DNA of 8,351 bases from JACTUC01 sp964477685 (GCA_964477685.1 CAYZHK010000062.1:1-8351), one strand, 5' to 3'; shown: positions 1 through 5,925, counted from the first letter of the stretch. The notes: a model not told the origin generated them from the letters alone. Translations and numbers: made by a program.

Positions 1-4
1 GTCC

Positions 5-784
5 CTACTGCTCCTCGAGCCTGCCCGTCCTTCTGGCAGTATTCTCGAAGGCCCTGAAGAACACGTAGCCTATGAACATGGATCCCACCCCAATGAGGAC
101 CTGCCAGCCGAGTGTGGGCAGGACATCAAGGAGGGACGAACCGGCAATGGCTGCCCTTGCCGCCTCGATGCCGTAGGTCAACGGGAAGGCATAGGAAACA
201 TACTGGGCTATCGGCGGCAGATAGGAGACTGGGAAATTAACGCCGCAGAATATCAGCAGTATGAATGTGAATATGTTGGCAAATATCATCGGGTCCCTGA
301 AGTAGAATGAAAAACCGCCGATCAGGAGGCCGTAGCCAGCCATGGTAAAGGCCGTCAGGAAGACCGAGACAACAAGGGTGATGATGTTGGCCTGGCTGAA
401 GTCCACCCCATAGAGGAAGGCTGCGATTGCCAGTATCGCCACCATGTTGATAAGGCCCAACAGCGCGTTGCAGACGGACCTGCCTGCTATCACATGGAGG
501 AGCTTGGACGGCGCGGCAAGCACTTCCTCCAGTGTCCCCTGCCACTTCTCGAACTCGATGGCAAATCCTGAGGAGTAGAGCGTGTTCCCCCAAACCCCCA
601 TCATGCCGCCGCCGAGCACGGCATACAGACCGAAGGGTCCGCTGGAGCTGCCGAAGAGGGTAAGGGCAACTATGGTGAAGACGAAGGGGGCTATGATGTT
701 CGGTATCACCCACTGGGGATCCGCAATCCAGTGCAGCATCGCCATCCTGAAGGCGCTGTAGATGATCCTAATCCCATTGGGCAT
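5..784 (-). CDS. ABC-2 type transporter permease
   Basis: Membrane-spanning subunit of an ABC-2 exporter, expected to pair with the ATPase encoded just upstream. About 259 residues with roughly six hydrophobic segments, the family's usual size. The cytoplasmic stretch EKWQGTLEEVLAAPSKLL, about 80-96 residues in, matches the conserved ABC-2 loop (charged residue, then GTLE, then a P near the next helix), and an RDP turn precedes another helix pair. I chose the ATG at 784 because a GGTGG motif lies 8 nt upstream; an in-frame GTG at 796 would add four residues (MVHS) and remains possible. The ATPase stop codon ends about 20 nt before this start, so the two genes are almost certainly co-transcribed and co-translated. 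The substrate cannot be read from sequence; relatives export drugs, lipids, polysaccharides or antibiotics. The gene ends with TAG. Confidence 0.9.
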   Translation of the reverse strand: MPNGIRIIYSAFRMAMLHWIADPQWVIPNIIAPFVFTIVALTLFGSSSGPFGLYAVLGGGMMGVWGNTLYSSGFAIEFEKWQGTLEEVLAAPSKLLHVIAGRSVCNALLGLINMVAILAIAAFLYGVDFSQANIITLVVSVFLTAFTMAGYGLLIGGFSFYFRDPMIFANIFTFILLIFCGVNFPVSYLPPIAQYVSYAFPLTYGIEAARAAIAGSSLLDVLPTLGWQVLIGVGSMFIGYVFFRAFENTARRTGRLEEQ

Positions 785-792
785 GGAGTGGA

Positions 793-797
793 CCACC
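793..797 (-). promoter_or_regulatory. Shine-Dalgarno of the ABC permease
   Basis: GGTGG on the minus strand, 8 nt upstream of the ATG at 784, between the ATPase stop and the permease start. The same pentamer precedes two other genes of this window at 6-7 nt, which favours the ATG over the GTG that lies inside the motif. Confidence 0.5.
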
Positions 798-805
798 AGC
801 CCTCT

Positions 806-1804
806 TCATGACTCAACCAACCTCAGGTAGGCGTCCTCCAGTGTGGGCTCCTTGATCTTGATGTTGTAGATCCTCGCGTTCTTGAGGATCTCCTGTATCT
901 CCGCTATCAGCTCGGACCCCTTGGGGGTCTGGATCTTCAGCACCTGCTTGCTCTCGCCCATGTCCCCGCTCACCGAGAGCACCTCTGGGATTGCCCTGAA
1001 CCGGCTTATCTCGGCATCGGTGATCCCGAAGCCCTCAACCTCCACCACATTGGAGTCCTTGACGTACTTCTTCAGGCCGCTCGGCGTATCCAGAGCCGCG
1101 ATCTCCCCGCTCCTTATCACGGCGACCCTCCTGCACAGCTCGTCCGCCTCGAACATGTAGTGGGTCGAGAGGAGGATCGTCTTCCCCTTCTCGGAGAGTT
1201 CCTTGATCAGGTTCCTCATGTCCCTCGCTATCTCCGGGTCGAGCCCAATCGTCGGCTCATCCATGAAGATCAGTTCTGGGTCGTTGATGAGGCCCCTAGC
1301 CAGGTGGAGCCTCTGCTTCATCCCCTTCGAGTAGGTCTCAACCCTGTCCTTCGCCCTTTCCCAGAGCCCCCAGAACTGCAGGAGCTGCTTCACCCTCTGA
1401 TCCCTCACAGCGGGTGGAACTCCGTAGAGGTCTGCGAAGTAGTTCATGTTGTCAATGGCGCTGACCCTCGTGTACAGACCCCTCTCTCCGCCAAGAACTA
1501 TCCCAACCCTCTCCCGTATCCTTGTCACATCCTTCTCAAGGTCCAAGCCGAGGATAGTCGCACGGCCGGAAGTGGGTATGAGCATTGTCGTGAGCATCTT
1601 TATCGTGGTGGTCTTGCCGGCTCCGTTGGGCCCCACAAGGCCAAAGATCTCGCCATAGCCTAGGTCAAAGGAGACATCCTTCACGGCAACCACCTTTCTC
1701 TTGGTCCTGTGGATTGTTCCCTTGGTGGCGATGAATTCCTTACGTAGGTGCTCTGCCACAACTGCCTTTCCAGAGGCCTGCAGAGAGCTATCCAAGTCCA
1801 CCAC
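806..1804 (-). CDS. ABC-2 type transporter ATP-binding protein
   Basis: Nucleotide-binding subunit that powers the ABC-2 permease encoded downstream; 332 residues. Visible motifs: Walker A GPNGAGKTT (about residues 58-66), signature YSKGMKQR (158-165) in place of LSGGQ, as is common in drug or polysaccharide ABC-2 ATPases, Walker B LIFMDEP (178-184) with the catalytic Glu at 183, D-loop IGLDP, and H-loop His in STHY (about 215). The Q-loop glutamine position reads GGER, which I recall as a variant of this subfamily rather than damage. About 90 residues after the H-loop form the usual small C-terminal domain, ending near EPTLEDAYLRL. The start is GTG at 1804, immediately followed by a second GTG; the nearby TATA-like box implies an almost leaderless transcript. 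An N-terminal stretch of about 15 residues precedes the domain. The stop is TGA. Confidence 0.93.
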   Translation of the reverse strand: MVDLDSSLQASGKAVVAEHLRKEFIATKGTIHRTKRKVVAVKDVSFDLGYGEIFGLVGPNGAGKTTTIKMLTTMLIPTSGRATILGLDLEKDVTRIRERVGIVLGGERGLYTRVSAIDNMNYFADLYGVPPAVRDQRVKQLLQFWGLWERAKDRVETYSKGMKQRLHLARGLINDPELIFMDEPTIGLDPEIARDMRNLIKELSEKGKTILLSTHYMFEADELCRRVAVIRSGEIAALDTPSGLKKYVKDSNVVEVEGFGITDAEISRFRAIPEVLSVSGDMGESKQVLKIQTPKGSELIAEIQEILKNARIYNIKIKEPTLEDAYLRLVES

Positions 1805-1832
1805 TTTTGACCAAACTACCTAAAATACGAAG

Positions 1833-1844
1833 TACAAATAAAGC
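1833..1844 (-). promoter_or_regulatory. Putative archaeal TATA box of the ABC exporter operon
   Basis: On the minus strand this reads GCTTTATTTGTA, about 34 nt before the GTG at 1804. With archaeal spacing of about 26 nt, transcription would start near 1812, giving a leader of only about 8 nt. No strong Shine-Dalgarno precedes the GTG, consistent with leaderless or near-leaderless initiation. Confidence 0.45.
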
Positions 1845-1997
1845 TTATCAAGCCGGGCCAACGAAGGCTATACCTTCCGCCATCCCATCAAGAAGCACCT
1901 TCTGAACCCCGCGATGGGCGCCTCCGCCTTGCTGCTGTCAGCGATAGCTATAATAATTGGCTGGGGCTGCATCTCTTACGTCGGGGCTGTAGGCTAG
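1842..1997 (+). other. Possible gene remnant or tiny single-helix membrane ORF overlapping the tRNA
   Basis: A 51-residue open frame that looks coding but has no ATG, GTG or TTG in its first 24 codons. The first usable start is an ATG at 1914, giving 27 residues (MGASALLLSAIAIIIG then WGCISYVGAVG) with one hydrophobic helix of about 20 residues. The preceding part is basic (RHPIKKHLLNPA), as expected just before a membrane helix. The codons are GC-rich like those of the real genes around it. The frame ends at a TAG lying inside the D arm of tRNA-Pro and also contains that tRNA's probable TATA box. It could be the surviving 3' end of a gene whose front was replaced by the ABC operon, a genuine micro-ORF, or chance. 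I do not recognise a family. Confidence 0.25.
1949..1957 (+). promoter_or_regulatory. Putative TATA box of tRNA-Pro
   Basis: TATAATAAT centred about 30 nt before the first base of the tRNA, which puts transcription start near 1979 and leaves a few nucleotides of 5' leader for RNase P. This is the standard archaeal arrangement. Confidence 0.55.
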
Positions 1998-2060
1998 CTT
2001 GGTCCAGACTGCGAGGCTTGGGCCCTCGTGACCCCGGTCCGAATCCGGGCAGCCCCACCA
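1983..2060 (+). tRNA. tRNA-Pro (anticodon UGG)
   Basis: Folded by hand. The acceptor stem GGGGCTG (1983-1989) pairs perfectly with CAGCCCC (2050-2056), followed by discriminator A2057 and an encoded CCA (2058-2060). The anticodon stem CGAGG (2012-2016) pairs with CCTCG (2024-2028), leaving loop CTTGGGC with anticodon TGG at 2019-2021. The T stem CCCGG (2033-2037) pairs with CCGGG (2045-2049). U8-A14, G15-C48, G18, G19, C56 and A58 are in place, and there is no intron. Oddities: the T loop is TCCGAAT, with C instead of U at position 55, and the D stem (GGCT/GACT) is weak, with a C12-A23 mismatch and G-U pairs. It reads CCA codons and probably other proline codons. Only a short T tract (2101-2104) follows, so a terminator is unclear. 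Confidence 0.9.
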
Positions 2061-2095
2061 CCAAGCATTGGCCGTTCCCTGAGTTCAGGCACAGC

Positions 2096-2106
2096 TAAAG
2101 TTTTAT
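2096..2106 (+). promoter_or_regulatory. Putative TATA box of the antiporter operon
   Basis: TAAAGTTTTAT lies about 40 nt before the ATG at 2141. Archaeal spacing would start the transcript near 2127, with a leader of about 14 nt. The TTTT inside it could also serve as the oligo-T stop of the tRNA transcript. Confidence 0.35.
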
Positions 2107-2140
2107 CAGCCGACAATGGTGGTATCCCGTTGGACACCGC

Positions 2141-3400
2141 ATGGAAATACTCCTGGCATTCTCCATCCTCCTGGCCATCGCGACCACCTTTGCCATAGTG
2201 CTTCAGCGCATCAGGATCTCCCCGATTGTGGGCTTCATCGCCACCGGGCTGCTAGTGGGCCCGGCGTTCGGCCTTATCGACCCCCACTCCGAGTTCGTGA
2301 GCCTCCTCAGCAATCTGGGCATAGCCCTCATAGCTTTCTAGGTAGGGCTGACAGCAAAGCTTGGCTTCATGAGAAGGTATGGGCTCGCCTTGCCAATAGT
2401 GGCCACGCTTGAGCTGGTGTTCGTCGTGCTTCTAACGGCCCTCATAGGCATCTCCGCAGACCTGCCGGCCACCTTGATCTTCATCCTCATCCTCATTGCA
2501 ATAAACACAAGCACCGCCATTGCCTTCAAGCTCCTGGAGTCGAAGGGACAGATCGGCACGCCCTCCGCGACGCTGATCTTCGCCTGCGCAACCATCGAAG
2601 ACCTCATAGTCATTGCAGGGATCTCGTTCATCCCCTCAATAGCAAGCTACGGCAGCTTCGGAATACGAGAGGCGATGTATTCAGCCTCCTTCTTGATCTT
2701 CGTCACCCTGCTGATGCTGGTGGTTGGCCTTCAGGTCTTCCCAAGGATCCTCAACAGGATAGCAAGGCAGGGTAGCCTGGAGATCCCGATCCTCTTTGCT
2801 CTGACCTTGGCCATAGGCTACGGCTGGGCAGGCTCCTATGTCGGAGCTTCCTTTGCGCTGGGAGCGTTTCTGGCAGGGCTGATAGTGTCGGCAACCCACT
2901 TCCAAGAAGTGCTGGCGTCGGGCATTACCCCGCTGAGGGACCTCTTTGCGATGATCTTCTTTGTCTCCATAGGTCTGAACATCCCGTACCTGACGGGCAC
3001 GGGGCTCGTCTTTGCCCTGGCCCTGGCGCTGATGGCCATCTTCGTGAAATATGTCTCCTTCTCCTCAGCCTCATGGCTGGCCGGCTTCAGGCTCAACGAG
3101 GCCCTCCGGATGGGCCTCTACATGGTCCCCATTAGTGAGTTCGCTCTGATTGTCTCCCTTGAGGCATTCAACTATGGCCTCGTGGACCAGAATTTGCTCT
3201 TCGCGGCCACACTTGTCGTTCTCCTGACGGTTATGCTCGGCTCCAGCCTGACAAGGAACGACGCCAGGAATGCGGATGCCTTGGCGGGACTAGTGCCGAC
3301 GAGGCTGCAGGCCGAGGTCAACACGCTCACCTCATGGACCGCACGGAATTTCAACCGCTGGTTCTACATTGAGGGCCGTCCAAGATACTCTTCAACATAG
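2141..3400 (+). pseudogene. Kef/NapA-type (CPA2) cation:proton antiporter, interrupted by an in-frame TAG
   Basis: Membrane antiporter exchanging Na+ or K+ for protons. The frame runs 420 codons from ATG 2141 to TAG 3398-3400, broken only by TAG at 2339-2341 (codon 67). Before it stands SNLGIALIAF and after it VGLTAKLGFMRRYG, which join to the family's usual LGIALLLF-x-VGL block, so nothing is missing but one residue. Other CPA2 landmarks are intact: RISPIVGFIATGLLVGP (TM2 region), NTSTAIAFKLL (about 122-132), ATIEDL with the ion-binding Asp at about 154, GAFLAGLIVS (about 241-250), and PLRDLFAMIFFVSIGL (about 264-279). There are about 11-12 membrane helices and no TrkA-N domain. Alternatives to a pseudogene are a sequencing error, amber readthrough, or reinitiation at ATG 2369 giving a 343-residue C-terminal product without the first helices. 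The stop TAG is followed in frame by TGA. Confidence 0.85.
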
Positions 3401-3864
3401 TGAAGAAAATAATGGTCATAGTAATCCTCCTTTCACTTGGCACCATTGCAGCCTATGCCCTCGGCAGTGTGCCGTTCGAGTCTGTCTTCATCGAGTTGGC
3501 GCAGGTGACCATTGTGGCGGTAGTCTCCCTGATATCCCTCGTCGAGGTACTCTCCTTCAAGAAGGACGCGGGGCAGCTCGCCGCGGTGCTCCTGATCTCC
3601 AAAGACGCGCCGTCAAGGGAAAAACTCACAAAGGTCATGAAGAACGGCCTTTACTTGCTCGTGCTGATCATCGTCGTGCTCTTCCTGGGTTTTAACGCAG
3701 CCGTGTTCCTGCGCGGGATCCTCCAAAGGTACTTCGAGAGCACCGTGACAAATCTCATTGTCTTCCTATTCGTTTGCGGTTTGGTGATGGGAGTGATCGT
3801 GTCGTCCTATGGGAAGATTAAGGGCATGCTCTCGGCCCTTGAAAAAATCATTGACCTGATATGA
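3400..3864 (+). CDS. Four-helix membrane protein, probable partner of the antiporter
   Basis: 154 residues, no family recognised. Four hydrophobic segments are predicted by eye at about residues 3-22, 33-52, 83-103 and 117-138, with a charged loop after the second (FKKDAGQL, then SKDAPSREKLTKVMK) and a short amphipathic C-terminus. The GTG start shares its first base with the TAG stop of the antiporter (TAGTG), and no Shine-Dalgarno motif is visible, so translation probably depends on ribosomes finishing the antiporter. That coupling suggests an accessory or regulatory subunit of the transporter, but this is inference from position only. Should the antiporter be truly dead through its internal TAG, the open and undamaged state of this gene would be surprising. 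The stop is TGA. Confidence 0.7.
   Translation: MKKIMVIVILLSLGTIAAYALGSVPFESVFIELAQVTIVAVVSLISLVEVLSFKKDAGQLAAVLLISKDAPSREKLTKVMKNGLYLLVLIIVVLFLGFNAAVFLRGILQRYFESTVTNLIVFLFVCGLVMGVIVSSYGKIKGMLSALEKIIDLI
3842..3847 (-). terminator. Oligo-T terminator candidate of the mmsA operon
   Basis: Six consecutive T on the minus strand, about 37 nt past the stop of the ferritin-like gene and inside the 3' end of the convergent membrane-protein gene. Archaeal RNA polymerase commonly stops at such tracts without a hairpin. Confidence 0.35.
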
Positions 3865-3886
3865 TCTCGGGCGGCGCGTCCGATCA
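3862..3886. repeat. Inverted repeat spanning both stop codons of a convergent gene pair
   Basis: TGATC at 3862-3866 is mirrored by GATCA at 3882-3886, each arm containing the TGA stop of one of the two converging genes. Inside, GGGC (3869-3872) can pair with GTCC (3878-3881, one G-U), leaving loop GGCGC and a 2-nt bulge. A small hairpin could form in either transcript; chance is possible because the identical stop codons supply most of each outer arm. Confidence 0.35.
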
Positions 3887-4306
3887 CTGGAGGAAGCGCA
3901 GCCTCGCCGCTCTCCCCTCTCGGTCCTTTCCAAGCTTTTCCAGTGTCCTCTTGACATTGCCAAGAAAGCCCAGCTTGGAGGCAGAGTCCCCGTAGAAGGA
4001 TACCGCCTTGTTCTCCATGACCAGCGCATTGGCTATGCCCGCCTTCAGGTCCGAAGGGGGGCTGAAGACCACCTCGTAGGTAGCGGTATCCAGGCCGGAG
4101 ATCGCCTCCAGGATCATCTCCTGCATCTCCATCCTCCGGGTCCTCTCAAGCATCTGCTTGTTCTTCCGCGAGGCGGCTGCCATCTCGCAGGCTGCCTCCT
4201 TCACCTCCCCAGATGCCAATGCAGCAAGGCCGTCGTAGTAGGCGGCTGCGCCATCCTCAATGTCCGTGGCGTATTTCAGTATTGCGCCAAACGTCCCCAG
4301 CTCCAT
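3884..4306 (-). CDS. Small helical protein, possible ferritin-like fold without metal ligands
   Basis: 140 residues, almost entirely helical, no membrane segment. Two halves resemble each other: near the N-terminus IEDGAAAYYDGLAAL (residues 16-30) and later MENKAVSFYGDSASKL (97-112), both like the E-x-x-A-x-x-F-Y helix of rubrerythrin-type ferritin-like proteins, each followed by a second charged helix. In those second helices (AAASRKNKQMLER and LEKLGKDREGRAARL) the E-x-x-H ligands expected of a di-iron site are absent, so it may be a non-metal relative or an unrelated four-helix bundle. The ATG directly follows the TAG of the dehydrogenase gene, and a GGTGG Shine-Dalgarno lies 6 nt upstream inside that gene, so the two are one operon. 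A role with the dehydrogenase (stability, partner, redox) is guesswork. Confidence 0.75.
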   Translation of the reverse strand: MELGTFGAILKYATDIEDGAAAYYDGLAALASGEVKEAACEMAAASRKNKQMLERTRRMEMQEMILEAISGLDTATYEVVFSPPSDLKAGIANALVMENKAVSFYGDSASKLGFLGNVKRTLEKLGKDREGRAARLRFLQ

Positions 4307-5758
4307 CTAGAACCACCGTGTGATGAGGACCTTGTCCTGGGTGTAGAAGTCTATCCCTTCCTTAGCCTGCCCGTGGAGGTCCCCGAAGAACGACTCCTTC
4401 CAGCCGGCGAATGGGAAGAAAGCGATGGGCGCCGGGACGCCGATGTTGATCCCCACGTTCCCCGCCTCGATCCTGTATGCGAATTCCCGGGCGGACTTGC
4501 CGCTCGATGTGAATATGGACGCGGCGTTGCCGTAGATCGCGGTGTTGGCCATTGCTATCGCCTCGTCGAGGGTCTCGGCCCTTGCTATGCTGGCAACGGG
4601 GCCGAAGATCTCCTCCTTGAAGATGGTCATGTTGGGCGTTACGCCATCAAAGACCGTTGGGCCAATGAAGAATCCGTTGGGGTACTTCTCCACCTTGATC
4701 TTCCTCCCGTCCAGAATGAGCTTCGCCCCTTCGTCGATTCCCTTCTGGATGTAACCATTGACCTTGTCGAGCTGCTCCTTCGCGGCAAGGGGCCCCATCT
4801 GGGTCTCCGGCTCCAGGCCGTAGCCCACCTTGAGCTTCTTTGCAGCCTCCACGAATTGGTCCCTCAGGGGCTCGTAGATATCCCCAACCGGCACCAGGAC
4901 CTCGCCTGCCAGGCACCTCTGCCCGGCACAGCCGCAGACTGAGGTTATCAGGGCCGGTATGGTATGCTTCAGGTTCGCGTCCGGCATGATTATGATGAAG
5001 TTCTTGGCCTGCCCCTGGCACTGCGCCCTCTTGCCTGTCTGGGCGGCTTTCGTGTAGATGTGCCTCGCCACTGCTGAGGAGCCCACGAAAGAGACCGCCT
5101 TCACGCCGGGGCTCTCAAGGATGGCGTTCGAAACATCCCTGCTCCCGTGGATGAGGTTCACCACTCCCGGCGGGAATCCCGCCTCCTCAGCCAGCTCCAC
5201 AATCGCCTGCGCGGTAAGCGGGACCTGGCTTGAGGGCTTTAGGATGAAGGTGTTCCCGCAGGCAATGGCCATCGGAAGGAACCAGAGCGGTATCATTGCC
5301 GGGAAGTTGTAGGGCGTCAGGCCTAGGCATACGCCCAGGGGCTCCTTAACGCAGGCTTCGTCGATATTCTTTGCCACGTCCTCCTCAATGGTCCCCATCA
5401 TCAGTGACGGGACGCCGCAGGCAAGCTCGACTGTCTCGATGCCCCTCTTGATGTCTCCGCGGCCCTCGTCAAGGGTCTTGCCGTGCTCCTTCACAATGAT
5501 CTCGGCTATACTCTCAAAGTTCTCGTCCAGCAGGTTCCTGAATTCAAAGAGGTACCTGGACCTGGTCAAGGCTGGGGTGCTGCGCCAGTCCCAGAATGCC
5601 TCCCTGGCCGCCCTGATAACATCATCAACATCCTCCTTCACCGAAAGGGGAACCTTTGCCAGCAATTCGCCAGTCGCGGGGTTGACGACATCGAGGGTCT
5701 TCTCGCCCTTCGACTCAACCCATTCTCCACCGATGTAATTCTTCAATATCTCAACCAT
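4307..5758 (-). CDS. mmsA: Methylmalonate-semialdehyde dehydrogenase (CoA-acylating)
   Basis: Aldehyde dehydrogenase superfamily, 483 residues from the chosen ATG, normal for MMSDH. It would oxidise methylmalonate or malonate semialdehyde with NAD+ and CoA to propionyl- or acetyl-CoA, in valine, beta-alanine or inositol breakdown. Seen: TPYNFPA with the oxyanion Asn (about 151), ILKPSS (about 172-177), SFVGSS (about 223-228), the catalytic Cys in GQRCLA (about 282), KEEIFGPV, and the MMSDH-typical tail (FFPFAGWKESFFGDLHGQ, GIDFYTQDKV, TRWF). The general-base Glu of hydrolytic ALDHs is absent: the site reads QGQAKN, consistent with a CoA-dependent enzyme. ATG 5758 has GGTGG 7 nt upstream; a TTG at 5776 would add six residues. 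The stop is TAG, abutting the next gene in frame. The exact semialdehyde used in this organism cannot be decided. Confidence 0.92.
   Translation of the reverse strand: MVEILKNYIGGEWVESKGEKTLDVVNPATGELLAKVPLSVKEDVDDVIRAAREAFWDWRSTPALTRSRYLFEFRNLLDENFESIAEIIVKEHGKTLDEGRGDIKRGIETVELACGVPSLMMGTIEEDVAKNIDEACVKEPLGVCLGLTPYNFPAMIPLWFLPMAIACGNTFILKPSSQVPLTAQAIVELAEEAGFPPGVVNLIHGSRDVSNAILESPGVKAVSFVGSSAVARHIYTKAAQTGKRAQCQGQAKNFIIIMPDANLKHTIPALITSVCGCAGQRCLAGEVLVPVGDIYEPLRDQFVEAAKKLKVGYGLEPETQMGPLAAKEQLDKVNGYIQKGIDEGAKLILDGRKIKVEKYPNGFFIGPTVFDGVTPNMTIFKEEIFGPVASIARAETLDEAIAMANTAIYGNAASIFTSSGKSAREFAYRIEAGNVGINIGVPAPIAFFPFAGWKESFFGDLHGQAKEGIDFYTQDKVLITRWF
4313..4317 (-). promoter_or_regulatory. Shine-Dalgarno of the ferritin-like gene
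   Basis: GGTGG on the minus strand inside the last codons of mmsA, 6 nt before the ATG at 4306. It supports independent initiation of the downstream gene rather than a fusion by readthrough. Confidence 0.55.
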
Positions 5759-5765
5759 CTGAATC

Positions 5766-5770
5766 CCACC
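5766..5770 (-). promoter_or_regulatory. Shine-Dalgarno of mmsA
   Basis: GGTGG on the minus strand, 7 nt upstream of the ATG at 5758. It decides this ATG over the in-frame TTG at 5776, which lies upstream of the motif. Confidence 0.55.
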
Positions 5771-5810
5771 AGCCAAATGGACGTTAGATTATGCCATTTC
5801 GCTCTAATAA

Positions 5811-5820
5811 CTTTTAAGCT
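5811..5820 (-). promoter_or_regulatory. Putative TATA box of the mmsA operon
   Basis: The minus strand reads AGCTTAAAAG, about 57 nt before the ATG at 5758. With archaeal spacing the transcript would begin near 5789, with a leader of about 30 nt holding the GGTGG motif. This gap between mmsA and the PPC gene carries promoters in both directions and no gene that I can support. Confidence 0.45.
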
Positions 5821-5834
5821 AGAATCAGTCAATA

Positions 5835-5844
5835 ATATTTAAAC
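5835..5844 (+). promoter_or_regulatory. Second TATA-like box in the divergent gap
   Basis: ATATTTAAAC with its AT-rich flanks is the most AT-rich spot of the gap and near-palindromic, so the strand is uncertain. Read on the plus strand it would start a transcript near 5865, which soon meets T tracts at 5884-5888 and 5895-5900. It may be an alternative PPC promoter with a long leader, or the promoter of a very short RNA. Confidence 0.25.
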
Positions 5845-5912
5845 TTTTATTACAATGGGGCGGAATCTATAATTGTCAGGTGCTTTTTCCACGGTTTTTT
5901 GGGGGCGTATCG

Positions 5913-5925
5913 TAAAATTATTTAG
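5913..5925 (+). promoter_or_regulatory. Putative TATA box of the PPC-dut operon
   Basis: TAAAATTATTTAG, centred near 5919. Transcription would start near 5945, which lies downstream of the ATG at 5929 and upstream of the one at 5956, so if this box is the promoter the 5956 start is required. Confidence 0.4.

Noticed and set aside
1160..1663. A long plus-strand open frame antisense to the ABC ATPase
   Set aside because: It mirrors a gene with intact Walker and signature motifs; its translation has no recognisable domain and its length is expected from GC-rich codon bias.
1960..1989. GGGGCTG occurring at 1963-1969 and again as the first seven bases of the tRNA at 1983-1989
   Set aside because: A 7-bp repeat in GC-rich DNA is easily chance; no target-site duplication or att-like longer identity accompanies it.
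2339..2341. Pyrrolysine as the settled explanation of the antiporter TAG
   Set aside because: TAG is used as the stop of four of ten genes here, no pyl genes are visible, and the antiporter is not a known pyrrolysine protein; kept only as a testable option.
2116..2412. A 98-codon plus-strand frame starting just before the antiporter
   Set aside because: It is a shifted frame over the antiporter; the antiporter frame shows clear CPA2 motifs and hydrophobic helices, while this one shows none.
4373..4942. A 189-codon plus-strand frame antisense to mmsA
   Set aside because: Shadow of the MmsA coding strand, with no start signal or promoter of its own and no domain.
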